Source: Nitrospinaceae bacterium (GTDB lineage Bacteria; Nitrospinota; Nitrospinia; Nitrospinales; VA-1). Taken from it: 64,000 nt of DNA. Positions 25,836 to 36,035 of the stretch are shown here, piece after piece. The stretch covers positions 248,001-312,000 of the forward strand of contig BQJC01000002.1 in NCBI GenBank assembly GCA_021604505.1, given 5' to 3'. How positions within the stretch are numbered: position 1 is the stretch's first letter; each line of letters opens with the position of its first letter. The notes beneath the pieces are model-generated. The model was not told the DNA's origin. It searched no databases and saw nothing but the letters and a program-made list of their open reading frames with translations. The position numbers and the translations under genes are program-made.

Positions 25836-27155
25836 TTATTCCATCAGACGCGCATATTTCTTGGAAATCCAACCCGTTTGACCGTCTGAAAATTCAACCT
25901 GGTACCAGCCATTCTGCTCTGTCACCACGGAGGCTGTAGAGCCCTTGGCCATCGTAGCGAGAACCCGGGAATAAAGAGAAGGTTCCTCCCGGACTCTGAG
26001 CGGATCTCTTCGGGTGACAATTTCCACAATCCTTTTAAGTGCCTGCTCCTCTTTGGGAGAGTTCTCCATAACAGAGCTGGCGATCTCCGGGTCCGGAGTC
26101 GGAAAAAGATCGGCACCGGTGGAAGGTTTTGGTTCCGGTTGTGTGGCAATTTCAACAGGCCTGGCGGGTGTGCGTAGCGCTTCTTTAGGTTGCTCAGGGA
26201 CAATTCCTCCACCAGGATTTGCAACCGCAGGGGTTTCGTCAGCCATAGCGTCCAACGCAGTCGTCTGCTCAGCCGCATCATCTTTCGCCATGGGGCCATC
26301 TTCTACCATGCGGCCTTTGTCCGCGCTCTCCCAGCCCGAGTCTTCCACCGTGGAGGAAGTTTGCGGCGAGTCTTCCCGTTCCATTTCCAGCGCCGCTTCC
26401 GCCTTTCGAGTCTCAGGCAGGGGATCGATTCCCGGATCCTCTGTTTTGTCCATCGCGGGTATCGGTGCAAGTTCTTCCTCGGGCACATCATTCATGGCAG
26501 TTTCGGCCATCATCGGATCCCTCGGCTTCAACCCCTCTATCTTCATCCGCGCTTCATCGGCATTTTTTGTGCTGGTCGGAAAACGTTTGAGAAAACTTTC
26601 ATACGCTTCCATCGTGTTGGCCTGTTTGGCCTGCTCGAAAACTTTACCCTCGAACTTTTCAATAATAAAACCAATTTTCTCCTTTTCCCTGGGGGAGGAG
26701 ACTTCCTGCGCACGCTTCAGGGTATCGACTGCGCCATTGTAATCGCTGGCTTCATTGAGCAGAGTCGCCTTGAACTTGAGCACGCGAACCAGATTTTTTT
26801 TAATTTTCTCGTCATTGGGTTCTAACGACAAGGCGGTTTCAAACGCGGTGATGGAAGGATCGATCTGATCGTCCTCAAAATAAACCAGGCCCAGGTTATT
26901 ATGAGCTTCAAAGGATCGCGGGTGTCTTTGCAGAAATTGTTTCCAGACCTTGATGGCCGCCGGTATCCGGTTGTTTTCCTGACGGAACAAGGCCCGGTCG
27001 AATAGGTCTCGATCGGCGCGGGTCATTTGTGCCTGCGGCTCCTCAAAGTAAGGCTTTTCAAAAATTTGGCCGAGGGGATTGCTGGCGCAGGCCTGAATCA
27101 AAATCAGCAACCCGAATATAAGAAATCTACTTAACGTTTTTAAATTCATAGTCAT
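25836..27155 (-). CDS. TPR lipoprotein with C-terminal SH3 domain
   Basis: The 439-residue protein starts with a lipoprotein signal (FLIFGLLILIQAC, Cys at about 23). Two or three TPR units follow at about 50-150 (AHNNLGLVYFEDDQIDPSIT). A long acidic, Pro-rich linker lies at about 200-365. A bacterial SH3 domain closes the protein at about 375-439, with LRVREEPSLYSRVLATMAKG and GWYQVEFSDGQTGWIS. SH3b domains often bind peptidoglycan. An envelope or cell-wall role is inferred. The start could also be two codons later. Confidence 0.8.
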   Translation of the reverse strand: MTMNLKTLSRFLIFGLLILIQACASNPLGQIFEKPYFEEPQAQMTRADRDLFDRALFRQENNRIPAAIKVWKQFLQRHPRSFEAHNNLGLVYFEDDQIDPSITAFETALSLEPNDEKIKKNLVRVLKFKATLLNEASDYNGAVDTLKRAQEVSSPREKEKIGFIIEKFEGKVFEQAKQANTMEAYESFLKRFPTSTKNADEARMKIEGLKPRDPMMAETAMNDVPEEELAPIPAMDKTEDPGIDPLPETRKAEAALEMEREDSPQTSSTVEDSGWESADKGRMVEDGPMAKDDAAEQTTALDAMADETPAVANPGGGIVPEQPKEALRTPARPVEIATQPEPKPSTGADLFPTPDPEIASSVMENSPKEEQALKRIVEIVTRRDPLRVREEPSLYSRVLATMAKGSTASVVTEQNGWYQVEFSDGQTGWISKKYARLME

Positions 27156-27162
27156 AGTTTAA

Positions 27163-27191
27163 ATTATCACTCTTTTTTAAAATTCCGTCAA
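27163..27191 (-). promoter_or_regulatory. sigma70-type promoter for the TPR-SH3 gene
   Basis: Minus strand: TTGACG (27191-27186), a 17-nt spacer and GATAAT (27168-27163). It lies within 10 bp of the start codon, so the transcript would be nearly leaderless. It abuts the thiamine riboswitch promoter region on the other strand. Confidence 0.5.
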
Positions 27192-27231
27192 TAATTCTTG
27201 ACTTAAAAGTAAAACTGCCTAATGCTATACC

Positions 27232-27319
27232 CTTCACTAGGGGTGTTGTTCCAACTGAGATTTCCGTAAGGATGACCCTTGGAACCTGATCTGGATTATG
27301 CCAGCGAAGGGAAGTGAAG
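27232..27319 (+). promoter_or_regulatory. TPP riboswitch (THI element)
   Basis: The conserved THI-box parts are present in order. P1 pairs CTTCACT (27232-27238) with AGTGAAG (27313-27319). The core has GGGGTG, ACTGAGA, GACCCTTGGAACCTGATCTGG, here abbreviated to ACCCTTGGAACCTGATC, then GGATTATGCCAGCGAAGGG. Thiamine pyrophosphate binding is expected to lower expression of thiS-thiG-thiE-thiC downstream. A TTGACT box at 27198 may belong to its promoter, but a matching -10 is unclear. Confidence 0.95.
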
Positions 27320-27506
27320 CGATCTAAGTTTTGATATGCTGCCATTCCTTCAAGCTGTTATCTCGATCACCGGGTTGCAGCTTTCGTTTTAAAAGTCGTT
27401 TCAAAGAAATCTCACCGGCAACAACACACCAAAACGTTTCAGTTACTGTTTTCAATCTAAGTGTAAAAGTTTGAAATTCATAACTATTAAGTTAACGCGG
27501 GAGTGT

Positions 27507-27528
27507 CCTTGGAAACAAGGTTTTATTT
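27507..27528 (+). terminator. candidate riboswitch-linked terminator
   Basis: A 5-bp stem (CCTTG/CAAGG) capped by GAAA is followed by TTTTATTT. It lies about 190 nt after the riboswitch and 107 nt before thiS. A weaker 6-bp AAGCTG/CAGCTT stem with TCGTTTT lies at 27352-27390. Either could be the expression platform; the distance is long. Confidence 0.45.
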
Positions 27529-27634
27529 CCCGGTTGCTAAAACGGTATTTGGGTGACGGCTTTTTATAATCCAACGCACGCTCAAATCCGTTCGATCAAA
27601 GAAATACAATAACAATTTAAACCGGGACATCTTG

Positions 27635-27838
27635 ATGAAACTGACTATAAACGGCAAAGAACGTGACATCCGCTCCAGCCAGACCGTGACCGAACTGGTT
27701 ACGGAACTGAATATTGTCGTCCCCAACATTGCCGTTGCCGTCAACCATCAGGTCGTTCCCAAATCGCAGTACCCGACCACATCCGTTAAAGAGGGAGATA
27801 CCATAGAGATCGTCCACGCGGTGGGAGGCGGAGTTTAA
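27635..27838 (+). CDS. thiS: sulfur carrier protein ThiS
   Basis: ThiS carries sulfur as a C-terminal thiocarboxylate for thiazole synthesis. The 67-residue beta-grasp protein begins [12 protein letters not shown] and ends [10 protein letters not shown]. The final Val means that the Gly-Gly motif is not at the extreme C-terminus, as the adenylation chemistry requires. An in-frame TTG one codon earlier is less likely as the start. The gene is the first after the TPP riboswitch and precedes thiG by 38 bp. Confidence 0.9.
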   Translation: MKLTINGKERDIRSSQTVTELVTELNIVVPNIAVAVNHQVVPKSQYPTTSVKEGDTIEIVHAVGGGV

Positions 27839-27876
27839 CCGGATTAAAAACACGTTTGGGAGGAATATCAATTCCC

Positions 27877-28674
27877 ATGGCAAATACAACAGCCACAGAA
27901 GAAAAAACTAGTTTTACAATCGGCGATAAAACCCTGAATTCGCGCTTGATCGTCGGCACGGGGAAATACGCATCCTTTGACGAAACGCGGAAGGCCATTG
28001 AAATTTCCGGCGCGGAAATCGTGACGGTTGCCGTCCGCCGCATCGAGCTGGACACCACTAAAGAGTCCATTCTCAATTACCTCGATCCCCAAAAATACAC
28101 CTTTTTACCGAACACCGCCGGCTGCTACAACGTGAAGGAAGCGGTCATGACCTGTCAGCTGGCCAGGGAAGCGGGTCTGGGAAATTTCGTTAAAGTGGAA
28201 GTGATCGGCGACGAAAAAACCTTATTTCCCGATAACGAAGCTACCCTTGAAGCTTCGAAGTTACTGGTCGAAGACGGCTTTCAGGTATTGCCTTATTGCA
28301 CCGACGATGTCGTGCTGTGTAAAAAACTCGAAGACATAGGATGCGTGGCAGTCATGCCCTTGGCCGCTCCCATCGGATCCGGGCTTGGAATTCGAAACCC
28401 ATACAATATTAAACTCATATTAGAAGCGGTCCGCGTTCCGGTGATCATCGATGCCGGCGTTGGAACCGCATCCGACGCCAGCCGGGCCATGGAACTCGGG
28501 GTGACTGGACTATTGATGAACACCGCCATCGCCGGTGCCAGGGACCCTTTAAAAATGGCTTTGGCCATGAAGCTCGCGGTTGAGAGCGGACGTCTGGCTT
28601 TTGAGGCGGGACGCATTCCCAAAAAACTGTACGCATCCGCCAGCAGTCCTCTCGAAGGATTGATCGATATTTAA
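27877..28674 (+). CDS. thiG: thiazole synthase ThiG
   Basis: ThiG builds the thiazole phosphate from deoxyxylulose 5-phosphate, dehydroglycine and ThiS thiocarboxylate. From the ATG at 27877 (GGGAGGA upstream) the protein is 265 residues. Its TIM-barrel motifs are [51 protein letters not shown] with the catalytic Lys, and [20 protein letters not shown]. It belongs to the riboswitch-controlled thi operon. Confidence 0.95.
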   Translation: MANTTATEEKTSFTIGDKTLNSRLIVGTGKYASFDETRKAIEISGAEIVTVAVRRIELDTTKESILNYLDPQKYTFLPNTAGCYNVKEAVMTCQLAREAGLGNFVKVEVIGDEKTLFPDNEATLEASKLLVEDGFQVLPYCTDDVVLCKKLEDIGCVAVMPLAAPIGSGLGIRNPYNIKLILEAVRVPVIIDAGVGTASDASRAMELGVTGLLMNTAIAGARDPLKMALAMKLAVESGRLAFEAGRIPKKLYASASSPLEGLIDI

Positions 28675-28711
28675 CGGGCAACCTGGATCGCATCATTTTA
28701 AAAAGGTAAAT

Positions 28712-31341
<2,630 letters not shown>

Positions 31342-31419
31342 GCTGTAAATTCAAGGTCCGATCGGGATATCCACGAGCCAACGGCGGGACGGGAAACCCT
31401 CCCCGCCACATGACTCTGC

Positions 31420-31447
31420 TTGACAAATGACGGTTTCCCTCTAAAAT
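31420..31447 (+). promoter_or_regulatory. promoter for tRNA-Val
   Basis: A perfect TTGACA (31420-31425), a 16-nt spacer and TAAAAT (31442-31447) lie 19 bp upstream of the mature tRNA 5' end. Confidence 0.75.
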
Positions 31448-31466
31448 AAGCAACCATAACAAATTC

Positions 31467-31538
31467 AGGCACGTAGCTCAGGGGTAGAGTACTTGCTTGA
31501 CATGCAAGGGGTCGGCGGTTCGAAACCGCCCGTGCCTA
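31467..31538 (+). tRNA. tRNA-Val (anticodon GAC)
   Basis: The 72-nt cloverleaf has acceptor AGGCACG paired with CGTGCCT and discriminator A. The anticodon arm is CTTGC-TTGACAT-GCAAG with GAC. The T arm is GGCGG-TTCGAAA-CCGCC. CCA is not encoded, and a T6 run follows directly and may end the transcript. Confidence 0.97.
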
Positions 31539-31747
31539 TTTTTTCGTTCCCCCAGGGTAACCCGAAACACCAGTCCGAACGCAAAGCCCGCACAGGCTAA
31601 AAAAGCGTTCAAGGCCAGCTGTGAGTTTCGCCTTCCTCTATGGAAATCCCTACAACCCAGCGGGTCATGTCAAGTGCGCCGGTGACGATTCAGGAACCGG
31701 CCAGTAACGAGTAAAAATAAAGAACGCGGGAAACGACAGGAAAAAGA

Positions 31748-33499
31748 ATGAGCAAGGGAAGTGACAAATTCGATCTGGAAACCATCCGCCACAGCGCCGC
31801 CCACCTGATGGCGCAGGCGGTCAAACAGCTGTTCCCGGAAACCAAGGTAACAATAGGTCCGGTGATTGAGGACGGGTTCTACTACGATTTTTTCCGCGAA
31901 CAACCGTTTGTCCCGGAGGATCTCGAGAAAATCGAAGCCCTGATGAAAGAGATCGCGAAAAAGGACCTCAAGGTCGTCCGCCAGGAAATTCCGCGCGAAG
32001 ACGCGCTCAAGATGTTCGACCAGATGGGCGAATCATTCAAACACGAAATCATTGCAGGCATCGATTCCAACGATCCCATTTCGGTTTACTCACAGGGAGA
32101 GTTCACCGATCTCTGCCGTGGCCCGCACGTCGAATCCACCAAGGATATTAAATCGTTCAAACTGCTGCACACCTCTGCCGCCTACTGGCGCGGGGACGAA
32201 CGCAACCCGGTACTGCAGAGAATATACGGCACCGCCTGGCATAATGATAAAGAGCTTCGCCAGTACCTGAACCGGCTGGAAGAAGCCAAAAAACGCGACC
32301 ACCGCAAACTCGGCAAGGAACTGGATTTATTTTCCGTGACCGATGAAATCGGTCCGGGGTTGATTCTTTGGCATCCCAAGGGTTCCAGGGTCCGTGGTCT
32401 CATCGAGGATTTCTGGAAAAAAGAGCACTATAAAAACGGTTATGAAATGGTCCACAGCCCGCACGCCGCAAAAATTGACCTGTGGAAAACCAGCGGACAC
32501 ACGAATTTTTACAAGGACAACATGTTTTCGCCCATGGAAATCGAGGGCAAAGAATATGTGATGAAACCCATGAACTGTCCGTTTCATATCCAGATTTTCC
32601 AGAGCCGTTTGCGAAGTTACCGCGATCTTCCCGTGCGCTTCGGCGAACTGGGCACCGTTTACCGGTACGAGCGTTCCGGGGTGCTTCATGGTCTGCTCAG
32701 GGTCCGCGGATTCACTCAGGATGACGCCCATCTGTTCTGTCGCCCCAGCCAGATCGAAGAAGAACTGGTCAAGGTTTTAAATTTCATTCTGCTTATTCTG
32801 CGATCCTTCGGATTCAACGAATACAAGGTGTATCTCAGCACCCAGCCGGAAAAATTTGTCGGAGAACAGGAGGACTGGGAAAAAGCCACCCTCGCCCTGA
32901 AAGGGGCGCTTGAAAAAACCGAGCTGGATTATGAAGTCGATCCCGGCGAAGGAGTGTTTTATGGCCCAAAAATCGATATCAAGATCAAAGACAGCTTAAA
33001 CCGCTACTGGCAGGTTTCTACCGTACAGGTGGATTTTAACCTTCCCCAGCGATTCAACATAAGCTATATTGAGGAAAACGGTCAACGTCTGCAACCCATC
33101 ATGCTCCATAGGGCTCTGATGGGATCCCTGGAACGGTTTTTTGGCTGTCTGATCGAGCATTACGGAGGTGCATTCCCCACGTGGCTTGCGCCCACCCAGG
33201 TCATTCTGCTTCCGATCACCGATAACCAGCTCCCCTATGTGGAAGAACTGGCCAAACGGCTGGAAGCTGAAGATATTAGGGTAGAAAAAGACTTGCGTAA
33301 TGAAAAGATTGGGTTCAAAATCAGGGAAGCCCAGCTACAAAAAATCCCCTATATGATTGTTTTAGGGGACAAAGAGGTTGAATCCAAAACGCTTTCCGTC
33401 AGAAAGCGCCGGTCCAAGGAATCCAGGACGATGGATCTGGACTCTTTTCTGGATGAAATTAATATCCAGATCCGGGAAAAAACCATCGACTGTTTATAA
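31748..33499 (+). CDS. thrS: threonyl-tRNA synthetase lacking the N-terminal TGS domain
   Basis: ThrS charges tRNA-Thr. The 583-residue protein begins directly at the editing domain (ETIRHSAAHLMAQAVKQLFP); the 60-residue TGS domain of the E. coli form is missing. The HxxxH and CRGPHVEST motifs of the Ser-editing site are intact. The class II core has MNCPFHIQIF (motif 1-2 region), VYRYERSGVLHGLLRVRGFT and HRALMGSLERFFG. The anticodon-binding domain is C-terminal. It leads the operon thrS-infC-rpmI-rplT. Confidence 0.96.
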   Translation: MSKGSDKFDLETIRHSAAHLMAQAVKQLFPETKVTIGPVIEDGFYYDFFREQPFVPEDLEKIEALMKEIAKKDLKVVRQEIPREDALKMFDQMGESFKHEIIAGIDSNDPISVYSQGEFTDLCRGPHVESTKDIKSFKLLHTSAAYWRGDERNPVLQRIYGTAWHNDKELRQYLNRLEEAKKRDHRKLGKELDLFSVTDEIGPGLILWHPKGSRVRGLIEDFWKKEHYKNGYEMVHSPHAAKIDLWKTSGHTNFYKDNMFSPMEIEGKEYVMKPMNCPFHIQIFQSRLRSYRDLPVRFGELGTVYRYERSGVLHGLLRVRGFTQDDAHLFCRPSQIEEELVKVLNFILLILRSFGFNEYKVYLSTQPEKFVGEQEDWEKATLALKGALEKTELDYEVDPGEGVFYGPKIDIKIKDSLNRYWQVSTVQVDFNLPQRFNISYIEENGQRLQPIMLHRALMGSLERFFGCLIEHYGGAFPTWLAPTQVILLPITDNQLPYVEELAKRLEAEDIRVEKDLRNEKIGFKIREAQLQKIPYMIVLGDKEVESKTLSVRKRRSKESRTMDLDSFLDEINIQIREKTIDCL

Positions 33500-33524
33500 G
33501 AATTTATTTAGAGGAGGACCCTTA

Positions 33525-34052
33525 ATTAACACCACCAAGCAACGCATCAACAAAATGATTCGGGTCAAAGAAGTCAGTGTGATCGGCGACGACGGAGAGC
33601 AAATGGGAGTGTTTCCCACGGAAGAGGCTATCAATATCGCGCAAGATCAAAATTTGGACCTTGTGGAAGTGGCTCCTCAGGCAAATCCTCCGGTTTGCCG
33701 GATTATGGATTTCGGCAAGTTCAAATACCGTCAGAGCAAACGAGCCCACGAGGCCAAGAAAAATCAGAAAATCGTACACCTGAAAGAAGTCAAGTTTAGG
33801 CCCAATACCGACCAGCATGACTACGATTTTAAGCTAAAACACGTCATACGGTTTCTTGAAGCGGGAGACAAAGCCAAAGTCGTGATCTTTTTCAAGGGCC
33901 GGGAAATCGTTCACCGCGAAAACGGTGAAAAACTGCTCGAACGGGTTGTGACCGACACGGAAGAAATTGCCATGGTTGAGTCCGCCGCAAAACAGGAAGG
34001 CCGGACGCTGGTCATGATCCTTGCCCCGAAGGGTAAAAAAAAGGGCCAATGA
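33525..34052 (+). CDS. infC: translation initiation factor IF-3 with ATT start codon
   Basis: IF-3 keeps ribosomal subunits apart and checks the start codon. With the ATT at 33525 as start the protein is 175 residues. A GAGGAGG site sits 7 nt upstream, and translation gives MNTTKQRINKMIRVKEV, the normal IF-3 opening. Further motifs are LDLVEVAPQANPPVCRIMDF and the C-terminal KHVIRFLEAGDKAKVVIFF. AUU at this gene is the known basis of IF-3 autoregulation in E. coli. No ATG with a good site exists before the conserved N-terminus. Confidence 0.95.
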   Translation: MNTTKQRINKMIRVKEVSVIGDDGEQMGVFPTEEAINIAQDQNLDLVEVAPQANPPVCRIMDFGKFKYRQSKRAHEAKKNQKIVHLKEVKFRPNTDQHDYDFKLKHVIRFLEAGDKAKVVIFFKGREIVHRENGEKLLERVVTDTEEIAMVESAAKQEGRTLVMILAPKGKKKGQ

Positions 34053-34096
34053 CGATAACCTCATTTATTTGAACAAAAATCACCGAGAGAAATTGC

Positions 34097-34291
34097 ATGC
34101 CCAAAATGAAAACCAACAAAGGCGCTGCCAAGCGTTTCAGAAAAACCGGTACAGGGAAGATAAAATTTAACAGCGCCTATACCAGCCATATTCTGACGAG
34201 CAAAAGCACCAAGAGGAAAAGAAATTTAAGAAAATCCAAGATCATGGCCCCGGGAGACGCCAAACGCATTAAAGTCATGCTGCCCTACTAG
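34097..34291 (+). CDS. rpmI: 50S ribosomal protein L35
   Basis: This small basic protein (64 residues) is part of the large ribosomal subunit. [20 protein letters not shown] is the family N-terminus, and [18 protein letters not shown] matches the conserved middle. The order infC-rpmI-rplT is widely conserved. Confidence 0.97.
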   Translation: MPKMKTNKGAAKRFRKTGTGKIKFNSAYTSHILTSKSTKRKRNLRKSKIMAPGDAKRIKVMLPY

Positions 34292-34321
34292 AGGCGCCAA
34301 ACAACAAACAGGAGAGAGTGA

Positions 34322-34678
34322 ATGCCCCGCGCAGTAAATGGTACCGTTTCAAGAAGAAGAAGAAAAAAAGTACTCAAAATGGCCTCCGGTTACCGGAGCA
34401 TCCGCAGCCGAGCCTATCGAAAAGCCAGAGAGTCCGTTGAAAAGGGGCTGACCTACGCCTACCGGGATCGCAAAGTACGTAAACGCGATTTTCGACGCCT
34501 GTGGATCGCCCGTATCAATGCTGCCGTCAGGGCCAACGGATTGACCTACAGCAAATTCATGCACGGCTTGAAACTTGCCAATATCGACCTGGACCGCAAA
34601 GTTCTTTCCGACCTTGCCATCCACAACCAGGACGCGTTTCAGGCGTTGACCAAAACCGCCCAGGCCCAGCTGGCTTGA
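34322..34678 (+). CDS. rplT: 50S ribosomal protein L20
   Basis: The 118-residue basic protein has the expected long N-terminal helix ([20 protein letters not shown]) and the globular end from [21 protein letters not shown]20 binds 23S rRNA early in assembly and in other bacteria represses rpmI-rplT translation. GGAGAG lies close to its ATG. A terminator follows at 34717. Confidence 0.97.
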   Translation: MPRAVNGTVSRRRRKKVLKMASGYRSIRSRAYRKARESVEKGLTYAYRDRKVRKRDFRRLWIARINAAVRANGLTYSKFMHGLKLANIDLDRKVLSDLAIHNQDAFQALTKTAQAQLA

Positions 34679-34716
34679 CTCCTTCGCGGAGGGCGAGCTT
34701 GCTAACGACGGGCAAC

Positions 34717-34744
34717 GCTCTTTAGTTTGGATTAGAGCTTTTTT
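34717..34744 (+). terminator. intrinsic terminator after rplT
   Basis: A 5-bp stem GCTCT/AGAGC with a 12-nt loop is followed by a T6 run. It separates the thrS-infC-rpmI-rplT operon from pheS. Confidence 0.6.
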
Positions 34745-34840
34745 CTATTCTTCGCACTCTCCTGCAAAGTGTGGATTTGCCATCAACCCCGGATAATCTT
34801 TGGGTACAAGGGAAACTTTTTATTCCTCAAAAATCCACCA

Positions 34841-34908
34841 AACGTTAATTTTGGGTCCAGCGTCACGCTGGTCACACGTTAATATTTGACCCAGCCCCAG
34901 GCTGGTGG
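34841..34908 (+). repeat. two-unit array of a 34-bp hairpin repeat
   Basis: Two adjacent 34-bp units (34841-34874 and 34875-34908) share the frame (A/C)ACGTTAAT-TTKG-CCAG-CTGGT. Unit 1 has the stem CCAGCG-TCA-CGCTGG and unit 2 has CCAGCC-CCA-GGCTGG, both perfect 6-bp stems with 3-nt loops. The same two unit types recur, in the opposite order, at 59081-59148. Unit 2 reaches to within 5 nt of the pheS ATG. Confidence 0.85.
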
Positions 34909-34913
34909 CCTTT

Positions 34914-35930
34914 ATGATTGAAAAAATCCAGCAGCACCGACAGGAATTTGATAATCAAATTAACGACAGTTCTTCCCTCAGCCAGTTAAAACAGATTCGC
35001 ATCGATTTTCTCGGGAAAAAAGGCTGTATCTCTCAGATCATGAAAGACCTGCGCGATCTGCCAGCCGAAGAAAAACCTCTCCTGGGAAAGTATATCAACG
35101 GGCTAAAAAGTCACATCGAACAAACCCTGGAGGCAAAAACCCAGGCACTGGAACAAAAAGGCCAGGGAATTCCGGAGTCTCTCAAAGGCTTCGACCCCAG
35201 CCTCCCCGGAAGAAAAGAAATCCCTGGGTCCATCCACCCCATCTCGCAAATTTTAGAGGAAATCACCTCGATTTTTTTCAGTCTGGGATTTCAGGTAGAA
35301 GAAGGGCCCGAAATAGAATCCGATTATTACAATTTCGAAGCCTTGAATATTCCAAAGGATCACCCGGCCCGGGACATGCAGGACACTTTCTATATCGATG
35401 ATGAGGTGGTTTTACGCACACACACTTCTCCCGTGCAAATCCACGTCATGGAAAACCAGGAACCTCCTCTGCGCATCATCGCACCGGGGAAAGTGTACCG
35501 CTGTGATTCGGATATCTCCCACACACCGATGTTTCACCAGATCGAAGGGTTGATGATCGACGAAAACATTTCCTTCAGCCATCTCAAAGGCGTGATCAAC
35601 ATATTCGTTCATCAGGTATTTGGAAAAGACACTCAGACTCGTTTCCGGCCAAGCTTTTTTCCCTTCACCTGTCCCAGCGCCGAGGTGGACATTCAGTGCG
35701 TCATGTGTTCCGGGAAAGGCTGCCGCGTGTGTTCACAATCCGGTTGGCTGGAAATTCTTGGCGCGGGGATGGTGGACCCGGCGGTGTTTAAAGCTGTGAA
35801 CTACGATTCTGAAAAATGGACCGGCTTCGCCTTCGGAATGGGCATCGAACGCATCGCCATGCTCAAGTACGGAATCAACGACATTCGCCTGTTTTTTGAG
35901 AACGACCTAAGGTTTCTCAAACAGTTTTAG
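34914..35930 (+). CDS. pheS: phenylalanyl-tRNA synthetase alpha subunit
   Basis: PheS is the catalytic subunit of the (alpha-beta)2 Phe-tRNA synthetase. From the ATG at 34914 it is 338 residues. It has the N-terminal coiled coil (to about 80). The class II core contains FQVEEGPEIESDYYNFEALN, LRTHTSPVQIH, GKVYRCDSDISHTPMFHQIE and the terminal GMGIERIAMLKYGINDIRLF. A GTG at 34905 is an alternative start. The beta subunit gene pheT, normally next, is absent; the next gene is a convergent chemoreceptor. The ribosome-binding region overlaps a hairpin repeat. Confidence 0.96.
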   Translation: MIEKIQQHRQEFDNQINDSSSLSQLKQIRIDFLGKKGCISQIMKDLRDLPAEEKPLLGKYINGLKSHIEQTLEAKTQALEQKGQGIPESLKGFDPSLPGRKEIPGSIHPISQILEEITSIFFSLGFQVEEGPEIESDYYNFEALNIPKDHPARDMQDTFYIDDEVVLRTHTSPVQIHVMENQEPPLRIIAPGKVYRCDSDISHTPMFHQIEGLMIDENISFSHLKGVINIFVHQVFGKDTQTRFRPSFFPFTCPSAEVDIQCVMCSGKGCRVCSQSGWLEILGAGMVDPAVFKAVNYDSEKWTGFAFGMGIERIAMLKYGINDIRLFFENDLRFLKQF

Positions 35931-35968
35931 CCCCTTTTTTCCCTACAACCTCACAGACCCCTCTAAAC

Positions 35969-36009
35969 AAAAAGAGGGAACAAGACCTTTCGGCCCGTCC
36001 CCTCTTTTT
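35969..36009. terminator. bidirectional terminator between pheS and the chemoreceptor gene
   Basis: A perfect 10-bp stem, AAAAAGAGGG (35969-35978) with CCCTCTTTTT (36000-36009), gives a T-run on either strand between the convergent genes. Confidence 0.8.
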
Positions 36010-36035
36010 AAACTCCTATTTTCTTCAGGTCTTTT

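Noticed and set aside
27565-27570. TATAAT between the riboswitch terminator and thiS
   Set aside because: No -35 element at suitable distance, so a second promoter was not called.
31383-31407. Intrinsic terminator after thiC
   Set aside because: The GC-rich nested stem is real but lacks a following T-run, so it was not listed as a terminator.
34841-34908. CRISPR array
   Set aside because: The 34-bp units are directly adjacent with no spacers, only two per site, and no cas gene is present.
34745-34913. T-box or leader-peptide attenuator upstream of pheS
   Set aside because: No T-box core motif, specifier loop or Phe-rich leader frame; the gap holds the hairpin repeats instead.
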